Below, piece by piece: positions 1 to 9,030 of a stretch of 64,000 nt of DNA. A program made the position numbers and the translations under genes. The notes beneath the pieces were generated by a model. The model was not told the origin of the DNA, did no database searches, and saw nothing but the letters and a program-made list of their open reading frames with translations. Within the stretch, counting starts at the first letter, position 1, and every line of letters starts with the position of its first letter. The stretch is from CAZAQV01 sp964487255 (GTDB lineage Bacteria; Myxococcota_A; Polyangia; Polyangiales; CAZAQV01): assembly GCA_964487255.1 (NCBI GenBank), contig CAZAQV010000014.1, forward strand, positions 62,001 to 126,000, in the 5' to 3' direction.

Positions 1-535
1 TAAGGCTGATCTCTTCGTTGTTGCGCATGGGCATGTGGCTGAACACAACCGGCGGGTCCGAGGTGTCGGGCTCAAGGGCAATCTGCACGACACCGCGTGC
101 AAGGTTGCCACCACCGTAGACGAACAGATAGTTCGAAAGAAAGTCTTCGTCGCGAACCAGGAAGCCGAGGCCTATGGCAATGCCGCCGCTCACCATGGCC
201 ATGACCCCGCTGACGATGCGGTTGCGTCCGCTACGCGCCAGCGCAAGCAGGTCACCCTCGAGCGCTCTGAGGCGGATTGCGGCGTTGCGGGGTAGGCGCA
301 AGTCGCTGTCGATAAACGGACCACCGCCCGGCGTGCGGTACCCCGCCTGGGGCATCGGGTAAGCCTCCTGGCTGCTCTGGCTCGTCGATGTGCCCTGCGT
401 TGCGGGGGGAGGAGGAATGTTGGCTGCGCCGGAGCTTGAGCGCGGTGGAGCCAGCGCGTCGCCGCCTTGCGCGTGAAGGCTTGTCGTTGGCCAGAGAGCG
501 GCCAGGCTCAGCAGGAAGGCGAAGACGCTACGCAT
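1..535 (-). CDS. Exported protein of unknown function, 3' end outside the window
   Basis: Reading the reverse strand from an ATG at 535 gives at least 178 residues with no stop before the window edge, so only the N-terminal part is visible. Residues 1-23 look like a signal peptide: MRS, then a hydrophobic core, ending LHAQ. A Pro/Ser/Gln-rich low-complexity linker follows at about 28-70. A hydrophobic Gly-rich segment at about 107-127 could be a membrane span. The product is therefore probably periplasmic or membrane-anchored. I do not recognise the family. The start could differ, because no strong Shine-Dalgarno is visible upstream. Confidence 0.6.
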   Translation of the reverse strand, partial: MRSVFAFLLSLAALWPTTSLHAQGGDALAPPRSSSGAANIPPPPATQGTSTSQSSQEAYPMPQAGYRTPGGGPFIDSDLRLPRNAAIRLRALEGDLLALARSGRNRIVSGVMAMVSGGIAIGLGFLVRDEDFLSNYLFVYGGGNLARGVVQIALEPDTSDPPVVFSHMPMRNNEEISL

Positions 536-705
536 CACCGAAGCATAGAGCGCCGCCAGTCGGCCTGGCAAGCGCACCAACCAAGGTAATAGGAGCACGG
601 ACCGAGGCGCCGGTGGCGAAGCGTCGTCGAGCAGCCCGCGCAAGTCTGGGTCATTGTTCGAGGTGCAAGCGAGACGAGGCAACGCGAGAACCGGCGCGCA
701 GCGTA

Positions 706-729
706 CTTCTGGTACGTGAGCACCGGAAG
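706..729. other. Intergenic hairpin downstream of the Cys-rich lipoprotein gene
   Basis: CTTCTGGT pairs with ACCGGAAG across an 8-nt loop, giving 8 bp with one G-U. It lies 40 bases beyond the stop of the reverse-strand gene at 770. It could help end that transcript, but there is no T-run. The rest of 536-769 shows nothing convincing. Confidence 0.3.
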
Positions 730-769
730 CGCAGCGTAACGAAGTATCGCGAAGTAGATCGGACGAGGA

Positions 770-1654
770 TCAGCGGCAGAGGGCGTCGATGCAGCGGTCG
801 GTGCCTGAGCACTCCTCCGAGCGAGCGCATTCGGCTAGGACCTCCGACGAGGTGTAGCAAAGATTGTCCGTCTCGCCGCAGCTCGTGAGCTGGAAGTCGA
901 AACGCATGCACTCTTCGTCCGTACCCGTGGGACACGAGGTCCGGCATACGCCTTCGACGCACAGGCGGTCCTCAGCGCAGTCTTCGGGACCGTCACAAAA
1001 TGGTGTCGGACGCCAGTCAGGGCGACAGATGCCCTCCTCGCAGATTTCGTTAGTGCCGCAGCCCGCCTCGCAGGTGCTCAGGCATTGGCCACCGACACAG
1101 TGCTCGTCGCCCGCGCACTCGCTGCTTAGACGACACCCAGTCTGGGGCTCGACGCAAAAACCGGACTCACACTCCAAGCCTCCCGGACATTCGTCCGCGG
1201 ATGAGCAAGTGGGCGTGCAGGCGTTGTTGATGCATTGGCGACCCGCGGGGCATTGGTACGTGTACTGACAGGTATCGCTCAGCGGACGACACTTTTGCGA
1301 GACGCAAACCTCGTCGTTGCCGCAATGCGCGTTGTCGCTGCAGAACTGGCGGTCGCCGTCGATGCAGGTGCCGCGGTCATCGCAGTGACCGTTTGGACAC
1401 TCGCTATCGGCCGAGCAGAATGTAGAGGGCTTGCAGAAGCCATCGTCGCACTGGTTGCCGACGACGCAGTCGCTGTGGGTCAAGCAGAGGTCGGGCCCGA
1501 CATCGGCGTCGGGTTCGTCACGGGGTCCGGCATCTGGGCTGACGACCGGGGGGGGATCGATGGGTCCCGGCCCGTCGCCAGCTGGGTAGACGGGGCAGCC
1601 CGTCAGGCAAAGGGCGAACAAGGGAAGCGGAGCAAATCGAATCAAAGCGTTCAT
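770..1654 (-). CDS. Cysteine-rich repeat lipoprotein
   Basis: The 294-residue product starts at an internal ATG (MNALIRF). That start places a classical lipoprotein signal directly at the N-terminus, with lipobox LCLTGC; an in-frame start 7 codons upstream is less likely. After a Pro/Asp-rich linker (PPPVVSPDAGPRDEPDAD), the rest of the protein is a chain of short Cys modules. They follow patterns such as CxxDSEC, CxxNAHC and CxSADEC, spaced by about 10-15 residues. This matches the Cys-rich repeat lipoproteins abundant in Myxococcota, which are presumed to be disulfide-stabilised surface or periplasmic proteins. No catalytic motif is seen. Similar modules occur in the genes at 21110 and 23625. 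Confidence 0.8.
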   Translation of the reverse strand: MNALIRFAPLPLFALCLTGCPVYPAGDGPGPIDPPPVVSPDAGPRDEPDADVGPDLCLTHSDCVVGNQCDDGFCKPSTFCSADSECPNGHCDDRGTCIDGDRQFCSDNAHCGNDEVCVSQKCRPLSDTCQYTYQCPAGRQCINNACTPTCSSADECPGGLECESGFCVEPQTGCRLSSECAGDEHCVGGQCLSTCEAGCGTNEICEEGICRPDWRPTPFCDGPEDCAEDRLCVEGVCRTSCPTGTDEECMRFDFQLTSCGETDNLCYTSSEVLAECARSEECSGTDRCIDALCR

Positions 1655-1818
1655 CTGGTAGACCTCTATTGCCATTGAATGCGAGTACCGTGCCAGCCTA
1701 TCCCTTGGGTCGAACGGGCTAAAAGGTTAGTGGTTTCAGTGAGAATGCATCCGCCAAGTGCGCCACCCATGCCAGCTTGAGAACCACCGTTCACAAGGGC
1801 GTGTGAAGATCTGTTGGC

Positions 1819-2583
1819 TTAGCGGAAGATGGGGGTGGGCCGGAACGCGGCGATCGGGTTGGTCGCCCGCCCGTGACGGCGAAGCTCAAAGTGAAGATGG
1901 CTGCCACGCGCCAGGCCGGTGTGTCCAACGAGGCCGATAACCTGCCCGCGCTTGATCAGCTCGCCCGCGGCGACGTGATTTTCCAGGTTATGCGCGTAGA
2001 ACGCAACACTTCCGTCCGCGTGTACGACGCCAACAAGGTTTCCGTAACCGCGAACCGTGTTGTCGCTGTAGACGACGATGCCCGCACGCGCGGCGCGAAT
2101 GACTGTGCCTTCTTCGGCGCCCAAGTCCACGCCTTTGTGTCCGCGTCCGCGTCGTCCGGGGCCACGCCAAACCTTACCATCGTCGATAGGAAGTCGAAGG
2201 GTTTGCTCGTCGTCGCTCGGCGCAGCCGCAATCCAGGCTTCCGGTGGAGGCCCAAGAAGCAGTTTTGCGCCAACCTTCTTACTGTCGAGTAGATCGAGTG
2301 CGACCTGCGTTTTGGCAGCCACGTCAGAAGCCACGGGAACCTTTCGAGGGCCTTCGCAAACCCACTTGCGCCGATAGCGGTGGCAGTCGCGACCTCGTGA
2401 GGGCTCAAAGCGGATCGGTTTTGCATCTTCGGCGAGCGCCTGTGGAGTGCTCTGCGGACCGAGCTCAAGATTGCATTCTTCGGCGGCTTCAAGGTCGTCT
2501 GCGATGGCGCTGTGCTGAGTCGACAACAGCGGTGCGCACAGGAATGCCACGGCGAGGAGTCGAAGTGAGCGGTGCGTGAACAC
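1819..2583 (-). CDS. M23-family metallopeptidase (LytM-like), exported
   Basis: 254 residues from a GTG start. A signal peptide covers about residues 1-28 (hydrophobic LLAVAFLCAPLL, cut near AIA-DD). A middle region contains several Cys. The C-terminal LytM/M23 domain at about 145-235 keeps the zinc ligands: HKGVD (H149, D153) and HLHFE (H229, H231), plus H198 in YAHN. M23 enzymes cut peptidoglycan cross-bridges or stem peptides, so a role in wall remodelling in the periplasm is expected. Because the metal site is intact, this is probably an active enzyme rather than a degenerate activator such as EnvC. It appears to be a single-gene unit. Confidence 0.88.
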   Translation of the reverse strand: MFTHRSLRLLAVAFLCAPLLSTQHSAIADDLEAAEECNLELGPQSTPQALAEDAKPIRFEPSRGRDCHRYRRKWVCEGPRKVPVASDVAAKTQVALDLLDSKKVGAKLLLGPPPEAWIAAAPSDDEQTLRLPIDDGKVWRGPGRRGRGHKGVDLGAEEGTVIRAARAGIVVYSDNTVRGYGNLVGVVHADGSVAFYAHNLENHVAAGELIKRGQVIGLVGHTGLARGSHLHFELRRHGRATNPIAAFRPTPIFR

Positions 2584-2643
2584 GGCTCCCAGTGTGACAT
2601 AACTCAGCCCAGGGCACGAACTCCTCGCAGCAGAGGGGCCAAC

Positions 2644-3159
2644 TTAGGTGCGAAGATGTGTGTCTTGTAGCTGTCCGGTCACCCGCAAGGCTTCGAAGAG
2701 TACGATGGATACAGCATTGGAAAGATTGAGACTTCGGACGTGGCCGAAGGTCGGAATCGCGTGCACCTGCGACTCGAAGCGGGCGGTGATGTGGGGGGGA
2801 AGCCCCTGCGACTCGCACCCGAATACCAGGGTGTCACCCGGTTCAAAGTCGGCCTCAAGGTAGCTCCGACCTGCTCCCGAGGTGAGCAGAAAGGTGCGGT
2901 CCGGGCGCAGCGCATCGAGGTACGCGTCGCTGTCCTCGAAACGAGAGAGCTGAAGGTGGGGCCAGTAGTCGAGTCCTGCGCGGCGAACCGCTCGCTCACT
3001 GATGTCAAAGCCGAGCTTGCCCACCAAGTGAAGCTCGCTGTTCGTGGCCACGCATGTGCGCGCGATAGACCCCGTGTTCTGCGGTATCTCCGGGTCGACG
3101 AGCGCGACGCGAAACGGAGGAGCGTCCGCACGATAGCGGAGCTTAGGACCTTTGGGCAT
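2644..3159 (-). CDS. trmL: tRNA (cytidine/uridine-34-2'-O)-methyltransferase
   Basis: 171 residues from ATG 3159; a longer frame to 3402 is open but runs antisense through ald sequence and is not used. SPOUT-family motifs are clear: PEIPQNTGSIARTC near the N-terminus, DYWPHL in the middle, then FGCESQGLP and IPTFGHVRSLNLSNAVSI forming the knotted SAM-binding C-terminus. TrmL methylates the ribose at the wobble position of certain leucine tRNAs. The gene begins 14 bases after the alanine dehydrogenase stop, so the two are probably co-transcribed, although no functional link is obvious. Confidence 0.92.
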   Translation of the reverse strand: MPKGPKLRYRADAPPFRVALVDPEIPQNTGSIARTCVATNSELHLVGKLGFDISERAVRRAGLDYWPHLQLSRFEDSDAYLDALRPDRTFLLTSGAGRSYLEADFEPGDTLVFGCESQGLPPHITARFESQVHAIPTFGHVRSLNLSNAVSIVLFEALRVTGQLQDTHLRT

Positions 3160-3173
3160 GAGTTCGAGTGGGC

Positions 3174-4286
3174 TTAGGCGAGCGCTTGCGAGAGCGGGGT
3201 GTAATCGACGCCGACGCCCGTTGCGACCGCCTCGTAGGTGCACGCGCCGTCCCAACAGTTGACCCCGAGCGCGAGGGCTGGGTCGGATTGGATCGACGCC
3301 ACCACGCCGGCGTTCGCCATCTTCAGAGCGTACGCGAGCGTCGTGCTCGTTAGCGCGAAAGTGCTGGTGCGCGCGACGGCGCCGGGCATGTTGGCAACGC
3401 AATAGTGGACGACACCGTCGACCACATACGTGGGATCGTCGTGGGTCGTGGGCCGACAGGTCTCGATGCAGCCGCCTTGGTCGACCGCGACGTCGACGAT
3501 GACTGTTCCTTCTTGCATGTTGGCGAGGTCCGTCTTTTTGATGAGCGTCGGCGTTCGGGCACCCGCGACCAACACGGCGCCGATAACGAGGTCCGCTCGG
3601 TTGAGCGCGATTTCCAGGTTGTAGGGGTTGGAGTACACGGTTTCGATCGAGCCCTGAAAGATGTCTTCAAGGTAGGCCATTCGCTCGTGCGCGATGTCGG
3701 CGACGGTCACATGCGCGCCCATGCCAATGGCGACACGTGCTGCGCAAGAGCCGACGATGCCTCCACCCAAAATAACGACGCGTCCTCGACGTGTGCCTGG
3801 AACGCCGCCTAACAGGACGCCCTTTCCTCCGTTGGCCTTTTCAAGGCACGAGGCACCGACTTGCACGGACATTTTTCCCGCGACTTCACTCATCGGGCGA
3901 AGCAGTGGCAGGCTTCCGTCCGCGTTTTGAATCGTCTCGTACGCGATGGCGCGTACTTTCTTCTTCATCAGTTCGTTCGTCAGCTCGGGGAGAGGTGCCA
4001 AGTGCAGGTACGTGTAAAGCACGAGTCCCTCGCGGAAGTACTGATACTCGGACGGAATCGGCTCCTTGACCTTGATGACCATGTCCGCAGCCCACGCGTC
4101 GGCTGCCGTCGGAACGATGGTCGCGCCCGAGGCTGTGAAGTCAGCATCCGAGATCCCTGAACCGACGCCCGCAGACTGTTCGATGAGCACGGTATGTCCC
4201 GCATCGGTGAGCGCGCGAACGCCGCCAGGGTTGATGCCTACACGATATTCGCGTGTTTTTGTCTCTTTGGGTACGCCGATCTTCAT
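3174..4286 (-). CDS. ald: Alanine dehydrogenase
   Basis: 370 residues, the usual length for the family. The N-terminus MKIGVPKETKTREYRVG is diagnostic. The substrate-binding and catalytic positions expected from Bacillus and Mycobacterium Ald are present: Lys72/Lys74 in VIKVKEP, His95 in YLHLA and Asp269 in VDVAVDQGG. The Rossmann NAD motif is GGGIVGSCAA at about 174-183. The enzyme interconverts L-alanine and pyruvate plus ammonia using NAD. It is cytoplasmic and is the first gene of a two-gene unit with trmL. Confidence 0.95.
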   Translation of the reverse strand: MKIGVPKETKTREYRVGINPGGVRALTDAGHTVLIEQSAGVGSGISDADFTASGATIVPTAADAWAADMVIKVKEPIPSEYQYFREGLVLYTYLHLAPLPELTNELMKKKVRAIAYETIQNADGSLPLLRPMSEVAGKMSVQVGASCLEKANGGKGVLLGGVPGTRRGRVVILGGGIVGSCAARVAIGMGAHVTVADIAHERMAYLEDIFQGSIETVYSNPYNLEIALNRADLVIGAVLVAGARTPTLIKKTDLANMQEGTVIVDVAVDQGGCIETCRPTTHDDPTYVVDGVVHYCVANMPGAVARTSTFALTSTTLAYALKMANAGVVASIQSDPALALGVNCWDGACTYEAVATGVGVDYTPLSQALA

Positions 4287-4342
4287 TGCGCCGGCAACTT
4301 AGCCCGGTTGCTTGCGAAGAGCCAGAGATACAGCGGGGCAAG

Positions 4343-5674
4343 CTAGGCGAAGAGCGCCCTCGTGCTCTCGCGCAGGAAGCGTAGCGCGTAGCGCGGCCTC
4401 AGATGATAGCTCACGTAGGCGTGCTCCCGAAGCGCGGACAACTCGGCGGGCGAGAGATTTGGGTGTTGCAGGACCGGGTTCCAGCCTGTGAGCGTTCCTG
4501 GTTTTGCCCGCGCTGGGTCGGCCAGCGGTGCCAGACTGGTGCCCGGATAGGGCGTCGCGACCGTAAACTGGACCGCGAACGGATTGAGGCGTTTGGCCCA
4601 GGCGACGGTTTGGGCGATGGATTCGCGTGTGTCTTCTGGGAGGCCAAGAATGAAGTTGGCGATCACGCGAATGCCTCGCGCAGTGGCGTGGCGGATCACG
4701 TGCTCGATTTGAGCATGAGAGGGTGGTTTACGCTTTGCTTTCCGCAGAATGCCGAGGTCCGCGTTTTCGACGCCAATCTCGAGGCTGCGCAGCCCCGCAC
4801 GCGCGAGCGTGTCGATGAGCGCCGGCTCGAGACGGTCGGCACGCATTTCGGCGCTGAAGGGTAAACCCACCGTAGCCAGGCGCGCGGCGAGTTCTTCGAC
4901 ACGTTCGGGGCTTAGGTTAAAGAGCGGGTCGCGAAAAGCGAGCGCCCGAGCCCCCACCTCGTCACGCAGGTAAAGAGCCTCAAGCTCCACAGACATGGGA
5001 CTGCGTTCGCGAAAGGGGCTCGTGACGCGAAACGGGCAGTAACCACACCCAAAAGCACAGCCACGAGCTCCTTGAAGTGGCGCGACGTGCCCGCGCGCAG
5101 AGAGCATCGCGTAGCGGTACTGGGCAAAAGGAAAAGGCTTCCAGTAGGGAAAGGGCAGCGCATCGAGGTCATCGACGAACCCGGCCTCGATCACACTTGC
5201 GGGTGCAGAGCGAAACAGGGCGTCCCACAGCGCATCCGGGGGGAGGTTCTCTGCTTCTCCTCGGATCACAGTCGCTCCAGCTTCCGTAAACGCATCGGGA
5301 GCTCGACTTGCGTAGGCGCCGACGACGAGCACCGGAATGTGCCGCCGAGTCAGTTCGCGGATGACCTGCAGTTCGGCGTGGCAGTCTACGATCGACGAAA
5401 GCACGATCGCGCCCTCTGTGGCTGGCGGGTCATCCCAGCGACGGTCGGTGCGGATCAGCGCCGTTGGCACAGGCCGCAGCTGCGCCTGAGTGAGACGAGC
5501 TGCCAGATATCCGAGGGTGGGGGACGGCAACGAAATGAGCTTCGATTTTGCGGCGCCGAGAACCCGTGCCGGGATGGACTCGCCAATTTCGAAAGCGGTC
5601 CCGTACCCGCCGGCAACGTCTTTGAGCGTGCAGGCTTTGTGAGAGTATACGTCGATGAGGGCGACCGTCTTCAC
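4343..5674 (-). CDS. Radical SAM protein with B12-binding-like N-terminal region
   Basis: 443 residues. The [4Fe-4S] cluster motif CxxxCxxC is Cys206, Cys210 and Cys213 (GCAFGCGYC). The following core has the usual radical SAM strands, including EIGVENAD and FILGLPEDTRESI. The first ~190 residues resemble the cobalamin-binding region of B12-dependent radical SAM enzymes, but I do not see the DxHxxG cobalamin motif, so B12 use is doubtful. The reaction cannot be inferred. The gene is divergent from the membrane-protein gene at 5723, with only 48 bases between starts. It therefore shares a promoter region with the exporter operon of the adjacent pigment-type locus. Confidence 0.8.
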   Translation of the reverse strand: MKTVALIDVYSHKACTLKDVAGGYGTAFEIGESIPARVLGAAKSKLISLPSPTLGYLAARLTQAQLRPVPTALIRTDRRWDDPPATEGAIVLSSIVDCHAELQVIRELTRRHIPVLVVGAYASRAPDAFTEAGATVIRGEAENLPPDALWDALFRSAPASVIEAGFVDDLDALPFPYWKPFPFAQYRYAMLSARGHVAPLQGARGCAFGCGYCPFRVTSPFRERSPMSVELEALYLRDEVGARALAFRDPLFNLSPERVEELAARLATVGLPFSAEMRADRLEPALIDTLARAGLRSLEIGVENADLGILRKAKRKPPSHAQIEHVIRHATARGIRVIANFILGLPEDTRESIAQTVAWAKRLNPFAVQFTVATPYPGTSLAPLADPARAKPGTLTGWNPVLQHPNLSPAELSALREHAYVSYHLRPRYALRFLRESTRALFA

Positions 5675-5722
5675 GCGGCGAATCTACCCCGAAAAGCCGG
5701 GCGTGTGGTACCTCCAGGGCGA

Positions 5723-6706
5723 GTGAGTTCCCAAAGCAAGTCCAAGAAGGAACGTCAGCGCGCCGCTCGAACGCTCGCCGTGATCACGCTCGGGTTGGGG
5801 CTGACGTGTGGCCTCTTGGCGTTCCTCCTGTTGCGCGGTGGTGGAGATACGACGATGGCACTCCCGGGGCGCTGGGTGGTGCTTGGAGAGGCAAGCGCAT
5901 GTCAGAGGTGGTTTGCAAAACGAGCGAACTTGGCGTCGTCAATTTCAGATCTTCAAGGACCCGAAGAGCTGCTCGATGCGCTTGAAAACGTGAACGCAGG
6001 CGGGGTCATCTTTGAGCGAAAGGAACGCTTTGACGCCAAGGGTAACCTCGAACCTGGGTGGCTTCGCGAGATGCGCGCGGTCGACGTTGTGCCGGGGTTC
6101 GTGAGCGCCAGGGTTTCGTCAGACTGCGTGGCGTATACCAAGGCGGAGCGCTGGGACGCACTGGGGGAGAGGGAACTGGCGGCGCTTGAGAAGGTCATGC
6201 GCGGCATCTTTCGCGGAGAGACACCACCCCAACTCTCGTCGTTTCCGGGTGCGATGCGCCAGAAGCGTGAAGTTGAGCTGCTCGTGCTGCTGCGCCTGGG
6301 CGGTGAGCTGCGAATGTGGCGCTCGGCGCGACGTTCCTCGGTCGCCTCGGCCGCACTCACGGTTGCCTCGGCGATTCGCGACCGGTGGCGCAGTCGACGC
6401 GCGTTCATGCAAGAGGACCTCGCTGATGTGGCAGAAACGATCGACATCGAGATCTGGCGCATGGAGGACGAGGGGACAGTGCTCGTCGAGTCCCTGGCAG
6501 AAGTGGAAGGTCTGCTGCCCCCGCGCTTCGGCATTGGCGTCGAACACCAGAACGGTTGGTCTTATCGGCTACCCGAACTGGTGCAGCGCGAACCTGTTGC
6601 GATTACCGAAAAGCTGCTCGAGGAAGACGAAATCGACCCGCTCGACCTCGGAATCGGCGCGCCCCGACTGTACCGCTTCCGGCTCGCGAGCTTGGGGGAG
6701 AGGTGA
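5723..6706 (+). CDS. Membrane-anchored protein of unknown function, first gene of exporter operon
   Basis: 327 residues from GTG 5723. A longer frame is open upstream but overlaps the radical SAM gene in antisense and is not used. The protein has a basic N-terminus (SSQSKSKKERQRAAR), one transmembrane span at about 17-37 and a soluble remainder with no motif I can assign. The segment around GGELRMWRSARRSSVASAAL is faintly reminiscent of AMMECR1-like domains, but this is weak. Its stop overlaps the start of the MMPL exporter gene by 4 bases (GTGA), so the two are translationally coupled. A role linked to export or assembly of the locus product is inferred from position only. Confidence 0.7.
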   Translation: MSSQSKSKKERQRAARTLAVITLGLGLTCGLLAFLLLRGGGDTTMALPGRWVVLGEASACQRWFAKRANLASSISDLQGPEELLDALENVNAGGVIFERKERFDAKGNLEPGWLREMRAVDVVPGFVSARVSSDCVAYTKAERWDALGERELAALEKVMRGIFRGETPPQLSSFPGAMRQKREVELLVLLRLGGELRMWRSARRSSVASAALTVASAIRDRWRSRRAFMQEDLADVAETIDIEIWRMEDEGTVLVESLAEVEGLLPPRFGIGVEHQNGWSYRLPELVQREPVAITEKLLEEDEIDPLDLGIGAPRLYRFRLASLGER

Positions 6707-9030
6707 CGCGCGCGCGCGCCGTATCGCTGTTGGTCATGGGCGCGTGCCTGGCCTTTGGCGCCTGGGGTGCGGCTCGCATCGAAATCCATAGCGAGCTGGG
6801 ACGGCTAACACCCGGTGAGCCGAAGATGGCGGAACTCTCGCAGGTGCTGGCGGAGTCGCTCTTGGCCAGAACGTGGGCCGTGCTGATTGAAGGTGGTACG
6901 CCCGAAGCGCGCAAGTGCGTAGCGCGTGAGGTCCGGGCATCGCTTCTCAAGACCGGACAGGTCGAGGCGGAGCCCAGCACCGAAGAGATCGATCAGGCTT
7001 TTTTTGACCTCTACTTTCCCCGCCGAAACTATTTTCTCACGGACGACGACAATGCTCGAAGGCGCCTCCTCTCCGAGGAAGGACTACGCCAGCGCCTCGA
7101 TGCTCTGAGGCGCAAGCTGGCAAGCCCTACCGGTGCGTTCGCTCGCAAGTTGGCGCCAGAAGATCCCTTGCTGGTGTTTCTGGGGCATCTTGAGAACATG
7201 CAGCGCGCCACTGCGGCGAGCCTTCGGCGCGACGAAGACCTCTTGGTGACCGAAGACGGCGGCGCGGTCGCGCTCTTGATGCGCACAAAGTTCTCCGCGT
7301 TTGATGCGCAGCGATCGAAACGTTTCGAAACGGAGGTCCAGCAGTCGCATGCCCGCGCCACCGAGTCGTGCGGCGCGGCTGCGGTCAGGCTTTCGCAAAG
7401 CGCCACCCACCGCTTCTCTTGGCGAACGGAGTCGATGATTCGCGCCGATATTCAGCGTGTCACCGTCTTTTCAACGCTTGGCATGGTCCTGCTTTTTTTG
7501 CTGGTGCTGCCCGCCGGACGGGCGTTGGTCGGCGTCTTTGCTCCGACGCTATTCGGGCTCTCGTTTGCGGTCGGTGCAACCGCGTTGGTCTTTACCCGTG
7601 TTCACGGCATGAGTGTCGCGTTCGGCGCGGCCATGCTCGGCGTGTGCGTCGACTACGCGGTACACTGGGTGATTCATGACTTCGCGTCGGACGAACACGG
7701 TGCGGCGCAGCGGGCGTCCAGCGCGCGGGTTGTCGGGCGTAGCATTCTGCTCGGAGCGGGAACGACGATCGCTGGCCTGGCCCTACTAGCCGGGGCGTCT
7801 TTCCCGGGCATGCGAGAACTTTCGTTTTTTGCGTGTGCGGGGGTTTGCGGCGCTGCCGCCGCCACGCTTTGGTTGCTGCCCCCGTGGATCCAGGGCCGTC
7901 CGGTCCCGCGAACGCGTCAGTTGGCACAGAAGCTTCAGCCGCTCGTGGATGTCATGCGAGCGCCGCGCGTCGGTTGGTCGGTTGTGTTGCTCTCAGTGCT
8001 GATGGCGGCTGGCCTCGCGCGCGCCGAGTGGTCCAGCGGTCTTGAGGCCTTGCTTGATCGTGACCAAACGCTGCTGGACGAGGATGAACACGTGCGGTCA
8101 CGCATTGCGCGATTCTCCGCTGGACGCTTGGTCGCTGTGCGGGGCGAGAGCGCCGAGACGGTGCTTCGCAAGCTTGAAGCCATCCAGCCCGTATTGTCTC
8201 GGCTGCGTAAAGAGGGCGCGCTCGACGTTGCGCAGAGCGTCCACCCGTACCTTTGGTCAAAGGCGCTTCAGCGGCGGAACCTAGCCGCACTCGGCGAACC
8301 GCAGTTGGAGCAGCGTTTCGCGCGGGTTGCGCAAGACGAAGGGTTCTCTCCTGGGGCGTTCGACTGGCCCACGAGGCCCAGTGCAGAGCCGCTCACACTG
8401 GGCGATCTACAGACTAGCGCACTCGCCGCCATGGTAGAGCCCTTCGTGGTCGAAGCATCAGGGGAGTCCTGGGCTTTTGTGTTCTTGGGTCAAGGCGCGA
8501 ACCTCGACGCGCTGCGCGCGGCACTGTCGAAGCACGACGTCATCGTCTTTGACCAGAGGCAGTTTCTCGCAGACGCATTCAACGCTTATCGAGAGCGAGT
8601 TTTCGTGCTCGGTGCGGCCGGTCTGCTCGTGATTTTCCTGGTTTTGTTGGCGCGATATCGAAATCTGCGATGGAGCGTCGCGGCGTTCATGCCGGCGTTT
8701 GTGGCGAGCCTCGCAACCCTGGGTGTGCTCGGTTGGGTGGGAACGGAGATCAATATTCTTCACCTTGTGGCATTGCTCTTGGTGCTGGGCATCGGGGTGG
8801 ATTACGGTGTTTTCGTGGTTGAACCTTTCGCACATCAGCGTGTTGGGGGCGAAGAAACGGTGTTTTTGAGCATCGTGACGGCGTGCGCAACGACGACGCT
8901 ATCATTCGGCCTTCTGGCGCTCTCGAGCTACGCGCCGCTGCGCTCTATGGGATCCGCGCTCATGGTCGGCGTGCCACTGTCGCTGCTTCTCGCACCGCTC
9001 TCTTCGTGGCTCGCAGCGAGGTCGGCATGA
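6703..9030 (+). CDS. MMPL/RND-family exporter
   Basis: 775 residues from GTG 6703, which overlaps the preceding stop. The architecture is duplicated. Each half has one N-terminal membrane span, a large periplasmic domain of about 200-250 residues, and a bundle of spans near residues 250-400 and 630-775. The hydrophobic bundles include stretches such as GMVLLFLLVLPAGRALVG and VALLLVLGIGVDYGVFV. The acidic G(V)DY motif occurs in both halves (GVCVDYAVHW and GIGVDYGVFV), typical of proton-coupled RND/MMPL lipid exporters. Aryl polyene and xanthomonadin clusters carry a similar exporter, which fits export of the hydrophobic product here. Confidence 0.87.
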   Translation: MTRARAVSLLVMGACLAFGAWGAARIEIHSELGRLTPGEPKMAELSQVLAESLLARTWAVLIEGGTPEARKCVAREVRASLLKTGQVEAEPSTEEIDQAFFDLYFPRRNYFLTDDDNARRRLLSEEGLRQRLDALRRKLASPTGAFARKLAPEDPLLVFLGHLENMQRATAASLRRDEDLLVTEDGGAVALLMRTKFSAFDAQRSKRFETEVQQSHARATESCGAAAVRLSQSATHRFSWRTESMIRADIQRVTVFSTLGMVLLFLLVLPAGRALVGVFAPTLFGLSFAVGATALVFTRVHGMSVAFGAAMLGVCVDYAVHWVIHDFASDEHGAAQRASSARVVGRSILLGAGTTIAGLALLAGASFPGMRELSFFACAGVCGAAAATLWLLPPWIQGRPVPRTRQLAQKLQPLVDVMRAPRVGWSVVLLSVLMAAGLARAEWSSGLEALLDRDQTLLDEDEHVRSRIARFSAGRLVAVRGESAETVLRKLEAIQPVLSRLRKEGALDVAQSVHPYLWSKALQRRNLAALGEPQLEQRFARVAQDEGFSPGAFDWPTRPSAEPLTLGDLQTSALAAMVEPFVVEASGESWAFVFLGQGANLDALRAALSKHDVIVFDQRQFLADAFNAYRERVFVLGAAGLLVIFLVLLARYRNLRWSVAAFMPAFVASLATLGVLGWVGTEINILHLVALLLVLGIGVDYGVFVVEPFAHQRVGGEETVFLSIVTACATTTLSFGLLALSSYAPLRSMGSALMVGVPLSLLLAPLSSWLAARSA

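Noticed and set aside
536..769. Small open frames between the first two genes
   Set aside because: Composition and lack of ribosome sites give no support; only a modest hairpin is visible.
5072..5722. Upstream extension of the frame that encodes the membrane-anchored protein at 5723
   Set aside because: It runs antisense through the radical SAM gene, which has clear motifs. GTG 5723 gives a sensible N-terminus with one span and stays clear of that gene.
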